Shown: piece after piece, positions 26,359 through 36,149 of the stretch
How positions within the stretch are numbered: position 1 is the stretch's first letter
Layout: each line of letters opens with the position of its first letter
Made by a program: the position numbers and the translations under genes
Assembly (NCBI GenBank): GCA_947495035.1
Contig: CANLXI010000022.1
Location: 62,001 to 126,000, forward strand
Reading direction: 5' to 3'
DNA: 64,000 nucleotides
Origin: an uncultured Granulosicoccus sp.
GTDB lineage: Bacteria; Pseudomonadota; Gammaproteobacteria; Granulosicoccales; Granulosicoccaceae
Notes under the pieces: generated by a model
Seen by the model: the letters and a program-made list of their open reading frames with translations, nothing else
Told to the model about the DNA's origin: nothing
The model's database searches: none

Positions 26359-27357
26359 ATGTCTGTTGATTCCAGTCTCTTTCCCATCGGTATTGCCGAG
26401 ATTCGGCAGGCCGCCGACTACCTGTCACCGGTAGCCGTGCGAACACCGTTGCTCGAAAGCCCGTATCTGAACGAACTGGCCGGCCGGCGAGTTCTGGTCA
26501 AGGCAGAAGTGCTGCAGCGTACCGGCTCGTTCAAGTTCCGCGGCGCGTGGACGGCAATCAGTTCGCTGGATGAGTCGGTGAGGCAATCGGGGGTCATTGC
26601 CTACTCGTCGGGTAATCATGCACAGGGCATCGCCCAGGCTGCGGCGCTTTACGGGATTCCTGCCGTCATCATCATGCCGGCTGATTCGCCGGCACTGAAG
26701 CTGGCCAATACCCGCGCGCTGGGGGCGTCCGTGGTGACCTATGACAGAGCGGGAGGAGAATCGCGTGAAGCCATCGGCGAATCGCTGGCCAGAGAGCGGG
26801 GTTTGACGCTGATACGACCTTATGATGAACCCATGGTCATGGCTGGCCAGGGGACTGTCGGACTCGAGATTGCCGAGCAGGCGGCCGCGATGGGTGTGAC
26901 GCAGGCCGATGTCCTGGTGTGCTGTGGTGGGGGCGGGCTGACCTCCGGTACGGCCATCGCACTGCATTCGGTCGCACCGGGCCTGCGGGTCAGACCCGTG
27001 GAACCGGCCCTGGCCGACGATACCTGCCGATCACTGATCGCCGGCAAGCGTCTGGCCAATGAAGGCATTCCGGATTCATTCTGTGATGCCATCGTGACGC
27101 CAATGCCGGGTGAATTGACCTTCCCGGTTTTGCAGCAGCTGGCAGGCCCCGGTCTGTGTGTGGATGACTCGGCCGTGCTGGCGGCGATGGGGCAGGCATT
27201 GATGCGCCTGAAACTGGTGGTAGAACCCGGAGGTGCCGTGGCCCTGGCCGCTGCGCTTGATCCAGCCAGTGTCGAAGGGGAGGCCGTCATCTGCGTGGTC
27301 ACAGGTGGCAATGTGGACCCGGCATTGATCGCTTCGGCAGCGGCAAGTTTCACCTGA
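26359..27357 (+). CDS. PLP-dependent threonine/serine dehydratase or racemase
   Basis: From the ATG at 26359 the product is 332 residues; ATG 26317 is an alternative. It is a fold-type II PLP enzyme: the Schiff-base Lys is in RTGSFKFRGA, SSGNHAQGIAQAA follows, and the phosphate-binding loop is CCGGGGLTSG. The catabolic threonine dehydratase and serine racemase families share these motifs, and there is no ACT domain, so it is not the feedback-regulated biosynthetic enzyme. The likely reaction is deamination of threonine or serine to a keto acid, or serine/aspartate racemisation. It is divergent from the sensor kinase gene. Confidence 0.88.
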   Translation: MSVDSSLFPIGIAEIRQAADYLSPVAVRTPLLESPYLNELAGRRVLVKAEVLQRTGSFKFRGAWTAISSLDESVRQSGVIAYSSGNHAQGIAQAAALYGIPAVIIMPADSPALKLANTRALGASVVTYDRAGGESREAIGESLARERGLTLIRPYDEPMVMAGQGTVGLEIAEQAAAMGVTQADVLVCCGGGGLTSGTAIALHSVAPGLRVRPVEPALADDTCRSLIAGKRLANEGIPDSFCDAIVTPMPGELTFPVLQQLAGPGLCVDDSAVLAAMGQALMRLKLVVEPGGAVALAAALDPASVEGEAVICVVTGGNVDPALIASAAASFT

Positions 27358-27482
27358 CTCCATCGATCATGCCAGCCTTGGTATGTGGTTCTGGGCCTGT
27401 CATTCGTTGACGGGCTCCCGATCATTGCCTGACAGGAATGTTCGGTGCCGGGCATTTCAGGCGTAGTCGATTCTGATATCAT

Positions 27483-27503
27483 GGAAATACGAATCATTCT
27501 TAT
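27483..27503. promoter_or_regulatory. Candidate Fur box before imelysin operon
   Basis: GGAAATACGAATCATTCTT matches the classical 19-bp Fur consensus at 12 positions by eye, including the central AATCATT. It lies about 30-45 nt before the imelysin start, next to a possible -10 element (TATCAT, 27477-27482). The downstream genes form an iron-linked cluster, which supports iron repression. Confidence 0.5.
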
Positions 27504-27530
27504 TATTGCTTCGATGTCAGGAACATGCAC

Positions 27531-28799
27531 ATGACCTTCACTCGACAGGTACTTCCCGGATTTCTGCTGGCAGCGGCCAGCGTGGCGCAGGCCGATACGA
27601 TCAGCCCGGACTCGGTTATCGAGACCTACGGCAACATTGCCCAGGCAGGTTACGAAGATGCCTTGACCACGGCCATGAAGCTGCGCGATTCCGTTACTCA
27701 GCTCACGGAAGCCCCTTCCGAAGAGGCCATGGCCGCCGCACGTCAGGCGTGGCATGAGGCACGTGTGCCCTACCAGCAGACCGAGGTCTATCGCTTTGGC
27801 AATCCGCTGGTGGATGACTGGGAAGGCAAGGTAAACGCCTGGCCGCTGGATGAAGGTCTGATCGATTACGTCGATGCGAGTTACGGCAACGAATCCGAGG
27901 CCAACGAGTATTACACCGCAAACATCATCGCCAATCCGGAAGTGAACATCAACGGTCAGCTCATCGACGCCACTACCATCACGCCGGAGCTGCTCGGCAG
28001 CGAGCTGCACGAGGCCGGTGGCATCGAGTCCAACGTGGCGACGGGTTATCACGCCATCGAGTTCCTGCTGTGGGGACAGGACCTGAACGGCGGCGAGGCC
28101 GGCGCAGGCAATCGCAGTTACACGGACTACGATGTGGACAACTGCACCAATGGCAACTGCGATCGACGGGCCGAGTATCTGACGGCTGTCACGGATCTGC
28201 TGATTTCCGACCTGACCTACATGGCGGAGGCCTGGGCCGACGGTGGCGAGGCGCGTGAAGCGCTGGAATCCATGGGCGAGACAGGTGCCGTGGCGGCAAT
28301 GCTGACCGGCATGGGATCCCTGAGTTATGGCGAGCTGGCTGGTGAACGCATGCAGTTGGGTCTGATGCTGCACGATCCGGAAGAGGAGCATGACTGCTTT
28401 TCCGACAATACCTCGGCTTCGCACTACTACGATGGCCTGGGCATCCAGAACGTCTACATGGGTCATTACCAGCGTGTCGATGGCGAAACGGTATCCGGTC
28501 CTGCGCTGATCGACCTGCTGCGCGAAAAGGATGCTGCACTGGCCGAAGAACTGGCCACCGACCTGCAGGCCAGTGTCGATGCACTGGATGTTCTGCTGGT
28601 CAGCCAGCGTGATGGTCAGGCCTATGACCAGTTGATCGCCGAAGGTAATGATGTCGGCAACGCCCTGGTACAGGCGGCGGTCGATTCTCTGGTCGGACAG
28701 ACTCGCAATATCAATCGCGCTGTCACAGCACTGGACGTAACGGGTATAGAATTCGAAGGGTCCGATAGCCTGGACGATCCCAACTCCGTCTTCCAGTAG
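27531..28799 (+). CDS. Imelysin-family periplasmic iron-uptake protein (IcmP-like)
   Basis: The ATG at 27531 has AGGA at 8-nt spacing; ATG 27525 is too close to it. The 422-residue product starts with a signal peptide (TFTRQVLPGFLLAAASVAQA). It then has the imelysin features WHEARVPYQQTEVYRFG, SNVATGYHAIEFLLWGQD (the HxxE motif) and NRSYTDYDVDNCTNGNC. This larger, double-helix-bundle type resembles Pseudomonas IcmP. Despite an old name as a peptidase, the family is linked to iron uptake. It is the first gene of a four-gene cluster behind a candidate Fur box. Confidence 0.92.
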   Translation: MTFTRQVLPGFLLAAASVAQADTISPDSVIETYGNIAQAGYEDALTTAMKLRDSVTQLTEAPSEEAMAAARQAWHEARVPYQQTEVYRFGNPLVDDWEGKVNAWPLDEGLIDYVDASYGNESEANEYYTANIIANPEVNINGQLIDATTITPELLGSELHEAGGIESNVATGYHAIEFLLWGQDLNGGEAGAGNRSYTDYDVDNCTNGNCDRRAEYLTAVTDLLISDLTYMAEAWADGGEAREALESMGETGAVAAMLTGMGSLSYGELAGERMQLGLMLHDPEEEHDCFSDNTSASHYYDGLGIQNVYMGHYQRVDGETVSGPALIDLLREKDAALAEELATDLQASVDALDVLLVSQRDGQAYDQLIAEGNDVGNALVQAAVDSLVGQTRNINRAVTALDVTGIEFEGSDSLDDPNSVFQ

Positions 28800-28822
28800 A
28801 GTCACCATTCAAGCAGGTATCG

Positions 28823-30397
28823 ATGAAGTCCGGTTTCCCTGACAGTTTCCGCATGAAGCCGGTACTGCTTGCCTGCATGGCATGCCTGAGTACCGGCTTT
28901 CCGGCTTTTTCGATCGTGGAGGCCGGCACGCTGTCTGTCGACACTGCTGCAGGGAAACCTGCAAGCGTTGTGACTGTGCCGGCCAGCGCCCCGAGTCTGC
29001 CGGCTGACATCTGGCGGGACAATGCGCGGGTTCGCCAGGTACTTGAGCCCACCCGCGATTTCAGCAAGGCGGAACCCTTCGAAGTCATGCAAGGGGGGGC
29101 CGGAACCCAGACCACCAATACCGACCGCAATGCCTATTCGCAGGAGACATCCACGCTCGACTTCGAGCACCTGCAGACTTTCAAGCTCGGCAATGCCTTG
29201 TTCAACAAGTTGTGGGTGGCGTCACCCTCCTCGACCCAGGCCTCTGATGGTCTCGGTCCCTTTTTCAATGCACGTGCCTGTCAATCCTGTCATATCAAGG
29301 ATGGCCGTGGGCAGCTGCCGGTCGCCGGCGAGAAGACCGCATCGCTGCTCATCCAGTTGAAGAACCATCTGGATGGTCGTTGGGGACCGGACCCGGTCTA
29401 CGGCGGGCAGTTTCACGCCTCGGCAGTACCCGGCGTGCGCGCCGAAGGGCAGGTACGCATCAGCACCGAACCGCTGATTCGGGAATTCAGCGACGGCACG
29501 CGCCACGTTCTGCAGAAGCCGGTTTACACGCTGCTGGACCTGGCCTATGGCGAGATGCATCCCGGTACCAGGCTCTCTCCCAGAATCGCACCCGCCATGC
29601 CCGGGCTGGGCATGCTGGAAGCCATTGCCGCTGATGACATTCTGGCGTATGCCGATCCGGATGATGCCGATGGTGACGGCATATCGGGTCGCCCCAACTG
29701 GCAGGTACTGGACAATGGTCAACGGGTGCTGGGCCGGTTTGCCCACAAGGCGGCCATGTCCACTGTCAGAGAGCAGAACGTGCATGCCATGTTCAGCGAT
29801 ATGGGTTTGTCCAGTTCGGGTGCGTCGATGAGCAACCCACAGGGAGACTGCATGCCGGCACAGGAGGTGTGCAAATCACTGGCCCATGGTGAACAGGCGC
29901 GCCTTGGCAAGGGGGAAGCGCCGGATGATGTGGTCGACCTGATCACATTCTATACGCGCAATCTGGCACTGCCTGCCCGACGCAATGTCGATGACCCCGA
30001 GGTCCTGATGGGCAAGCAGTTGTTCTACGACAGTGGCTGCCAGGCCTGCCATGTCCCCAAGCATGTCACCGCGCGCGATGCACCGCAGAAGGAAATGCAG
30101 TTTCAGCTGATCTGGCCCTATACCGACTTGTTGCTGCACGATATGGGAGAAGACCTGGCAGACCATGCGGATGAAGCCGATGCCAATGGGCGTGAATGGC
30201 GGACGGCGCCGCTGTGGGGAATCGGTCTGGCAAAGACGGTGAACCCGAATACCAGCTTTCTGCACGATGGTCGCGCAAAGACGCTGCTCGATGCCGTGCT
30301 GTGGCATGGCGGAGAGGCTCAGGCATCACTGGATGATGTGCTGGACATGAACAAGGATGAGCGAGCAGCCCTCGTTACTTTTCTGGAGTCCCTGTGA
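28823..30397 (+). CDS. Di-heme oxidoreductase-like protein (DUF1111)
   Basis: The 524-residue protein has a signal peptide (MKPVLLACMACLSTGFPAFS region) and two c-type heme motifs: RACQSCHIKDGRGQ (Cys153, Cys156, His157) and GCQACHVPKH near 406-410. These fit the DUF1111/thiol-oxidoreductase-like di-heme family, related to cytochrome c peroxidases. Asp-rich DPDDADGDGISG may bind calcium. In iron clusters of this kind the protein may change the redox state of iron in the periplasm. The gene lies 23 nt after the imelysin gene, and the next gene starts within its stop codon, so it is in the middle of one operon. Confidence 0.9.
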   Translation: MKSGFPDSFRMKPVLLACMACLSTGFPAFSIVEAGTLSVDTAAGKPASVVTVPASAPSLPADIWRDNARVRQVLEPTRDFSKAEPFEVMQGGAGTQTTNTDRNAYSQETSTLDFEHLQTFKLGNALFNKLWVASPSSTQASDGLGPFFNARACQSCHIKDGRGQLPVAGEKTASLLIQLKNHLDGRWGPDPVYGGQFHASAVPGVRAEGQVRISTEPLIREFSDGTRHVLQKPVYTLLDLAYGEMHPGTRLSPRIAPAMPGLGMLEAIAADDILAYADPDDADGDGISGRPNWQVLDNGQRVLGRFAHKAAMSTVREQNVHAMFSDMGLSSSGASMSNPQGDCMPAQEVCKSLAHGEQARLGKGEAPDDVVDLITFYTRNLALPARRNVDDPEVLMGKQLFYDSGCQACHVPKHVTARDAPQKEMQFQLIWPYTDLLLHDMGEDLADHADEADANGREWRTAPLWGIGLAKTVNPNTSFLHDGRAKTLLDAVLWHGGEAQASLDDVLDMNKDERAALVTFLESL

Positions 30398-31542
30398 TAC
30401 TCAGCTTGCTTGTGAAGAATGGCGAAGCCGCGCCGGTCAGGTACCGATTCGTTCGCTGGCGCGGCAAGTCCGTGCATGCCGTCACCGCCATGCTGGCAGT
30501 GACACTCTCATTGTCACTGAGCGGGCGTGCCCGAGCTGCAGTACCAGGCGACAATGACTTTGCCGATCGGGCCGTGCAGCAGGTGTATCAACCGGCAGCC
30601 GTGCGATTCTCCCGGACCACCGCAGAGCTGCTGGAAGCGGCGGAAAACAGTTGCGAGACACGGAGCCCCGAGGCGCTGGACAGCTTGCTTGCGGCGCATG
30701 AACGGGCCGTTGCAGCCTTTTCATTGCTGGAGCTCTATCGAACGGGACCCTTGCTGGAAGACAATCGCCAGAACCGACTGTTCTACTGGCCGGACAAGCG
30801 ACGCGTTGGCGAACGACAGATGCGAGCATTATTGGCAGACGCGGCTGCGCCCAGCCTGACAGCCGATGATATCGCCGACAAGAGCGTTGCATTGCAGGGT
30901 TTTCCCGCGCTGGAACGCCTGCTTCATGGCGAACGCACACCCTTGCATTTTTCCGAAGGCAGCGAGACGCCGGATTGTCAGGTGGCAATGGCCATTATCG
31001 GAAACATCGATGCCATGGCCAAGGCCATTGAAAAGGGCTGGCAGGATGAAGCGCCACACGTCATGAGCATGAGATCACCGGCGTCGGACTCGGAGTTCTA
31101 TCGTACCGAGGAGGAAGTGCTGCGCGGTCTGGTAACGCAGATTCTGGTCGGTGCCGATGTGATCGAGGATCGCAAACTCTCGACCCTGAGCGGTGAACAG
31201 GCTGATATCAGGACAGCGCCCCTGTGGCGCAGTGGTCTCGGCCTGCTGATGATCCGCGGCAACCTGGAATCGCTGCGAGCGCTGACCATCGATACCGGAC
31301 TGGCAGAGGCGAGCGGTCTGGAAAACGAACTGGCTTTCGAGTTTCGAAGCGCGGATGGCATGCTGCAGCAATTGCAGGCACTTCCGGCCCTCACCGACGA
31401 CAGCGGTGACTTCACGGCTGAAGCCGAGTCGCTGCTGCGCGCCGTGATGGCAGTGGTTGGCGGCATCCGCTACACCCTCAATGATCGCTTTGTTGCCACA
31501 CTGGGTATCAGTCCCGGTTTCAACAGCGAAGACGGCGACTGA
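30394..31542 (+). CDS. Second imelysin-family protein
   Basis: The start is a GTG at 30394 overlapping the preceding stop (GTGA), giving 382 residues. A signal peptide follows a basic N-terminus (VTAMLAVTLSLSLSGRARA). Helical segments such as FSLLELYRTGPLLEDNRQNRLFYWPDKR, SVALQGFPALERLLHGE and CQVAMAIIGNID resemble the second imelysin found next to IcmP in Pseudomonas clusters. The HxxE motif of the first protein is replaced here by the GFPALERLL segment. It is translationally coupled to the di-heme gene. A role in periplasmic iron handling is inferred. Confidence 0.85.
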   Translation: MILSLLVKNGEAAPVRYRFVRWRGKSVHAVTAMLAVTLSLSLSGRARAAVPGDNDFADRAVQQVYQPAAVRFSRTTAELLEAAENSCETRSPEALDSLLAAHERAVAAFSLLELYRTGPLLEDNRQNRLFYWPDKRRVGERQMRALLADAAAPSLTADDIADKSVALQGFPALERLLHGERTPLHFSEGSETPDCQVAMAIIGNIDAMAKAIEKGWQDEAPHVMSMRSPASDSEFYRTEEEVLRGLVTQILVGADVIEDRKLSTLSGEQADIRTAPLWRSGLGLLMIRGNLESLRALTIDTGLAEASGLENELAFEFRSADGMLQQLQALPALTDDSGDFTAEAESLLRAVMAVVGGIRYTLNDRFVATLGISPGFNSEDGD

Positions 31543-31544
31543 GC

Positions 31545-32774
31545 ATGCAAGCCGCTGCCTCGCTATCGAGACGGGCCCTGTTGCAACTGGCATTGACGAC
31601 ACTTCTGCCGGCAACGGCAACGGCAACGGCAGGGCAGCAACTGCCTGACGACGGCACACAGTCGGGCAATCTGTTCATCAGTGGTGCGCGGCGAGGGCCC
31701 GATGAGCATGTCGCCGTCGTGTTCGACGAGCAGGCGCGTCGCATTGCATCGATTCCACTGAGTGCTCGAGCCCACGGAGCTGCCAGTCACAGGGCCTCTC
31801 ACCAGGCCTGTCTGTTTGCCAGGCGTCCGGGCCTGTATCTGCATGCCTTCGATCGTCGTGATCCGGAGAGGCATCTGACCGTGGCGCCGGTTGCAGGGCG
31901 TCACTTCTATGGCCACGGCAGTTACTCGGCAGATGGACGTCTGCTGTTTGCGACCGAGAACGACTTCGACGCGCAACGAGGGGTGCTCGGCATCTATGAC
32001 ACGGCTGCCGGCTATCAGCGTCTGGGTGAAATGGATACCGGTGGCACAGGGCCTCACGAGGTGGTGCGCATACCGGGATCAGCGCTGCTGATCGTCGCCA
32101 ATGGAGGCATCCATACGCATCCCGACACGGGCAGAGAGAAGCTCAATATCGACTCGATGGCGCCGAGCCTGACGGTGGTGGACTCCCGCAATGGCGATTT
32201 GCTGGCAAGGCATGTTCTGCCCGCCGAATGGCATCAGGTGTCGCTGCGTCATCTGGCAGTTGATGTCGAGGGCAATGTCTGGTTCGCCGGGCAGTACGAG
32301 GGTGCCGAGGCGGTCATTGGCGGTCTGGCCGGCGTCATGTCGGTCGACAGGAGTCTGCGCAGTTTCCAGCGGGGCCGATCGAGCCAGGGCTTGTCACTGG
32401 TCGAGCTGCCTGCCGACCTGCAACAGCGAACGTCTCATTACCTGTCATCGGTCGCCGTGGCCGGTGATCATGTTCTGTTCACGTCTTCGAAGGGCGGACT
32501 GATGTTCAGTGTGGATCGGGTCAGCGCCCAGTTGCTCGAGACCCTATCGGTGCGAGACTGCAGTGGTGTGAGCGTCATTCCGGCGGATACGGACGCCGTT
32601 GCGGCATCCAATGAGCAGCGCTCCAGCACCCTGGCGAATGACCTGATGGATATGCCGTCAGCCACGGCGCTGCTGACCAGTGGCACGGGAGAGATCATGG
32701 CCTTGTCCGAGGATGGAGCCATGAGCCTGGCCATCCATCGAGTGCAGTGGGACAACCACGTATACGCCATCTAG
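31545..32774 (+). CDS. DUF1513 family exported protein
   Basis: This 409-residue protein starts 2 nt after the preceding gene. The N-terminus SRRALLQLALTTLLPATATA resembles a Tat or Sec export signal. The body reads like a beta-propeller: GRHFYGHGSYSADGRLLFATEND, GVLGIYDTAAGYQRLGEM, TGGTGPHEVVRIPGS, LLIVANGGIHTHPDTGREKLN. This is the DUF1513 family, which accompanies imelysins in iron clusters. Its biochemical role is unknown. It is the last gene of the operon. Confidence 0.9.
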   Translation: MQAAASLSRRALLQLALTTLLPATATATAGQQLPDDGTQSGNLFISGARRGPDEHVAVVFDEQARRIASIPLSARAHGAASHRASHQACLFARRPGLYLHAFDRRDPERHLTVAPVAGRHFYGHGSYSADGRLLFATENDFDAQRGVLGIYDTAAGYQRLGEMDTGGTGPHEVVRIPGSALLIVANGGIHTHPDTGREKLNIDSMAPSLTVVDSRNGDLLARHVLPAEWHQVSLRHLAVDVEGNVWFAGQYEGAEAVIGGLAGVMSVDRSLRSFQRGRSSQGLSLVELPADLQQRTSHYLSSVAVAGDHVLFTSSKGGLMFSVDRVSAQLLETLSVRDCSGVSVIPADTDAVAASNEQRSSTLANDLMDMPSATALLTSGTGEIMALSEDGAMSLAIHRVQWDNHVYAI

Positions 32775-32813
32775 CCGCGTCCGCAATTCAGGCGTGTCCA
32801 GGCTTGCCGTGAG

Positions 32814-32884
32814 TCAGACAAGGCGCTGGACAATCCGGATACTGCCTGGGTTCAGACAGAGCGCTGGAGAAAACGGATACTGCC
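32814..32884. repeat. Two imperfect 33-bp direct repeats
   Basis: Two 33-bp copies (32814-32846 and 32852-32884, 38-bp period) match at 28 of 33 positions. Both include GCGCTGGA and CGGATACTGCC. They lie in the 156-nt gap between the convergent DUF1513 and TgpA genes. Confidence 0.7.
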
Positions 32885-32930
32885 CATTGCCGGCAAATTT
32901 CCAGGCTGCAGCAAGGTGGCTGCCGATCGC

Positions 32931-35168
32931 TCAGGTGACTTCGCTCTCGTCGCCTGCTGCCTGCCACGCGCCGCGAGGCAGCGACCAGCGCAGCCGTCTC
33001 AGCAGTTGCCTGACCTCGCTCCGACGACGATTCTGCTCCGTCTCGGACAGTGCGCGGAAGCGCAGACTTGAAAAATGCCCCTGCAGCAAATGCAGACGCC
33101 GGGCCTGGGCAGGCCAGGCCTGCGTGGCGCGTTGCAGGAATTCTGCGGGTGTCTCGGCGGGTTCGCGTAGCAGCTGGCGCCTGCGCAGCAGCTCGCAGAG
33201 TTGCTGCCACAGGCGTTCATCGGGCGAGCCCTGCCTGCTTGTCAGACGCGGCACGCCCAGCACCAGCGTACACCACAGTCCGGTCAATGCCAGAACGATG
33301 ACGGTAATCTGCCACAGCTCGGGCTTAGGCAGACCCAGACGTTCCCATAATCCGTCCTGGGTGTCATTGTCGAAGTCGACGATCAGTCGTTGCCACTGAT
33401 GGTTCAGTGCATCCCAACGCAGCTGCAGGTTGCTGGACCAGCCCTTGTCCAGTCGTGCCAGTCGTGGCACGGCAGCGTCACCGGGCAATGCGGCCGAGAG
33501 GCCCTGTTCGACCCTGGATGGTGCTACTGCACCGGTGGGGTCGTAGCGGCGCCAGGCGCCATCAATGAAGGCTTCTGCCCAGGCATGTGCATCCGATTGG
33601 CGTACGATCATGTAATCGTCATTCATTTCCCCGCCCAGATATCCCGTGACGACCCGTGCAGGAATACCGGCACTGCGCATGAGAACCACGAAGGCGGCCG
33701 CATAATGCTCGCAGAAGCCTGCCATGGTGTCGAACAGGAATTCATCAACCGGGGCATCCCCCAGTAGCTGGGGTTGCAGTGTGTAGTGGTAGGCCTGCTG
33801 ATTGAAGTGGTGCAGAATGGCCTGCGCATAGGCGGTGTCGCTTTGCACGCTATCGCGCAATTCCCTTGCAAAGCGACTGCTTCGCTGGTTGACGCCCGGC
33901 AGGAACAGAGTGTTGTCTGGAGGTTGGCGTGAGGCGAAGCGAGTGTCCAGCAGGACCGAGCTCTGGCGGTAACGCAGTAGCTGGGTAACCGAGTTGCCTG
34001 CCAGCATCTGACCATCACTCATCAGACGCCCCAGAGGCTTTCCGTGTCGGATTCGCAGGCTGTCATCCCTGCTGCGGTCCGGTGTCTGAGCTGTATTGTC
34101 TTGAGTGTCACTCGCGGCGTCGGTGGCGTCGATCGGCCGGTTGGATCGAAGGTCCGGTCTTGGCAGGGAGACCGCCGCATCCAGTGCAAAGAGCCAGCGT
34201 TGGTGATGAGGCTGCAGCGTCACCGTGTAATCGATGATGTCTGCTGCCGGGCCCTGATAGCTTGAACGGGCCTGTAGCAGGCGCGGGCTGACACTCCAGC
34301 GACGACCATCGAATTCGCTGAGCACGGGGCCGCGCCAGTAGCGATCACGCGGAGGGGGAATGGCACCATCGAATTCCACTCGAAAGGCAACCGCATCGGA
34401 TTGCGACAGCTGCCCGATCGAGCCGGGCGACATGGAATCGGACAGACCGGTAGTGGCCGAGGCATCCTCCGGCAACGACCACAGGGGGCCGGGCAGGCGT
34501 GGAAACACGATGAACAGCAATGCTGCCAGCGGCAAGCCCTGCAACAACAGGGTGAGTACCAGCTTCAGCTGTTCCCGGGTTTGGGCCGGGTTTTCCGGAT
34601 CACGCAGTACAGCCAGGGCGTGCGCCAGCGCTATCACGGCAGGCAGTGTCACCAGGGCTGCGAGGATCGTCTGTGAGTAGAAATACTGGGTCAACAGCAG
34701 AAACGCCGCCAGACACAGCAGCATGGTGGCATCGCCGGGACGTCGCACTTCGGCAAACTTGGCGGCCACCAGTATGAACAGAAAGGCGACGCAGGGGTCC
34801 CGACCGATGAAATAGCCGTAGTCCAGCTTGATCAGCAAGGCGCAGGCAATGGCCAGCAGGGTGACGCCGGCCGGTGACAGCAGCCTGCCCAGCAGCTTCT
34901 GTCCGGGGCGCCTCAGCAGAGAGAGTCGCAGGCCGATCAGGGTGGCGCCGCTCAGGCTGACCCACAATGGCAGGTGCAGCAGATGAGGCAGCTGCACCAG
35001 CAGTAACAGGATGGCAAGAGCGTACAGGGTTCGTGCATCCATGGGCGCCGGTGCAGGCGTGTCTCCTGACAGACCCAGATCCGGAAGCCATCTGCGCCAG
35101 CGCTGCTTGCCGACTGCCCGGCGCGCGGCATTCCTTGCCGCCGACTTCACTGATGAGCTCGAACTCAT
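32931..35168 (-). CDS. TgpA-like membrane transglutaminase (DUF3488)
   Basis: The 745-residue protein has a block of N-terminal membrane helices (about 45-220), a periplasmic transglutaminase-like domain and a C-terminal helix (LWQITVIVLALTGLWCTLVLG) before a cytosolic tail. The catalytic triad is visible: Cys in MAGFCEHYAAAF, His in SDAHAWAEAF and Asp in RRYDPTGA. This is the TgpA architecture, essential in Pseudomonas aeruginosa. It is last in a MoxR, DUF58, TgpA order and overlaps the DUF58 gene by 4 nt. The substrate is not known. Confidence 0.93.
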   Translation of the reverse strand: MSSSSSVKSAARNAARRAVGKQRWRRWLPDLGLSGDTPAPAPMDARTLYALAILLLLVQLPHLLHLPLWVSLSGATLIGLRLSLLRRPGQKLLGRLLSPAGVTLLAIACALLIKLDYGYFIGRDPCVAFLFILVAAKFAEVRRPGDATMLLCLAAFLLLTQYFYSQTILAALVTLPAVIALAHALAVLRDPENPAQTREQLKLVLTLLLQGLPLAALLFIVFPRLPGPLWSLPEDASATTGLSDSMSPGSIGQLSQSDAVAFRVEFDGAIPPPRDRYWRGPVLSEFDGRRWSVSPRLLQARSSYQGPAADIIDYTVTLQPHHQRWLFALDAAVSLPRPDLRSNRPIDATDAASDTQDNTAQTPDRSRDDSLRIRHGKPLGRLMSDGQMLAGNSVTQLLRYRQSSVLLDTRFASRQPPDNTLFLPGVNQRSSRFARELRDSVQSDTAYAQAILHHFNQQAYHYTLQPQLLGDAPVDEFLFDTMAGFCEHYAAAFVVLMRSAGIPARVVTGYLGGEMNDDYMIVRQSDAHAWAEAFIDGAWRRYDPTGAVAPSRVEQGLSAALPGDAAVPRLARLDKGWSSNLQLRWDALNHQWQRLIVDFDNDTQDGLWERLGLPKPELWQITVIVLALTGLWCTLVLGVPRLTSRQGSPDERLWQQLCELLRRRQLLREPAETPAEFLQRATQAWPAQARRLHLLQGHFSSLRFRALSETEQNRRRSEVRQLLRRLRWSLPRGAWQAAGDESEVT

Positions 35169-36136
35169 GTCGGCTGACCCGTCGTTGCACTGTCGTGCAA
35201 GGCCAGCGCCTGCAGTGCGCGCACTCGCTGCTCGCTGCCCTGCGCGGCGGGCAATTGCCGAGTGCTCAGTTGCAGGGCATAGGGCGTCTGCCGGCTTTCT
35301 GCCAGCAGAACCCAGGCACAGAGTCGTGACAGTTGCTGTTCAAGCGCGTGCAGTCCCGTGCTGTGCAGGCTCAATGCCGTCTTGCCAAGGCCCTCATCGC
35401 TATCGAAACTGCGCACCAGCAGGCCTTGCCCGCGTGCAGCCGACTTCCAGGCAATGCTGCCGATGCTGTCGCCAGGCTGATAGTGGCGCAGCCCGGAGAC
35501 ATCCCCCTGCAGACCGGGCCGCGGGTTCGTGTCACCGTCGTCTCCGGCGCTCAGCGGCAGCGCGGGAGGGTTCGTTTCCGGCCGTGGAAAAACCAGTCCC
35601 TGTGTCTGCACATGCAGATAGCTCCAGCAGGTCCAGAGGCCCAGTGGCCAGTCGCTCTGCAGGGTCAGTCTGCCCAGAGGCAGGACACCGCGTCTCGTGG
35701 TGGGCAGCGGCAGTACCATGCGCGTATCCCGGGCGGGTTCGAGGCGTATGCCCGACACGCAGGCCTCAGTGGTTGCCAGTCGTAGTCCGTGACGGACTTG
35801 CGAGCGATTGTTTGTCAGGGTGATGTCGAAGGGCAGGGACTCACCGGCGAAGCATTCGCCGCCGCTGATTCTGGAGACCTGCAGACCAGCCAGATTGCGA
35901 TAGGTGTGCAGCAGTGTGGCCGCAAACAGTCCGGTCAACAGGAAGCACAGGGCATAGCCAAGCGACAGGGCGTAGTTGACCGAGGCCACCAGCATCAGCA
36001 GCAACGCCAGCAGAAACGCCCAGCCACGGCCGGTGGGCACGATATAGACTCGCTGGTGACTGACCAGATGCGGCAGTCTGTCTTCCGGTCGGACTCGGAA
36101 CAGACGCTGCCGAATCCGGGGGCTGAGAAGTCTCAT
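35165..36136 (-). CDS. DUF58 domain protein
   Basis: The 323-residue protein has two N-terminal helices (AFLLALLLMLVASVNYAL, LCFLLTGLFAATLLH) and a later DUF58 region with GDVSGLRHYQPGDSIGSIAWKSAARGQGLLVRSFDSD, the family signature. DUF58 proteins usually sit between a MoxR ATPase and a transglutaminase or VWA protein and are thought to form membrane-linked assemblies; function is not defined. The gene overlaps tgpA by 4 nt and follows moxR by 13 nt, so the three form one operon. Confidence 0.92.
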   Translation of the reverse strand: MRLLSPRIRQRLFRVRPEDRLPHLVSHQRVYIVPTGRGWAFLLALLLMLVASVNYALSLGYALCFLLTGLFAATLLHTYRNLAGLQVSRISGGECFAGESLPFDITLTNNRSQVRHGLRLATTEACVSGIRLEPARDTRMVLPLPTTRRGVLPLGRLTLQSDWPLGLWTCWSYLHVQTQGLVFPRPETNPPALPLSAGDDGDTNPRPGLQGDVSGLRHYQPGDSIGSIAWKSAARGQGLLVRSFDSDEGLGKTALSLHSTGLHALEQQLSRLCAWVLLAESRQTPYALQLSTRQLPAAQGSEQRVRALQALALHDSATTGQPT

Positions 36137-36149
36137 GAGCGGATGGCGT

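Noticed and set aside
26820-28808. 662-residue minus-strand frame opposite imelysin
   Set aside because: It is a codon-bias shadow of the imelysin and dehydratase genes with no motif.
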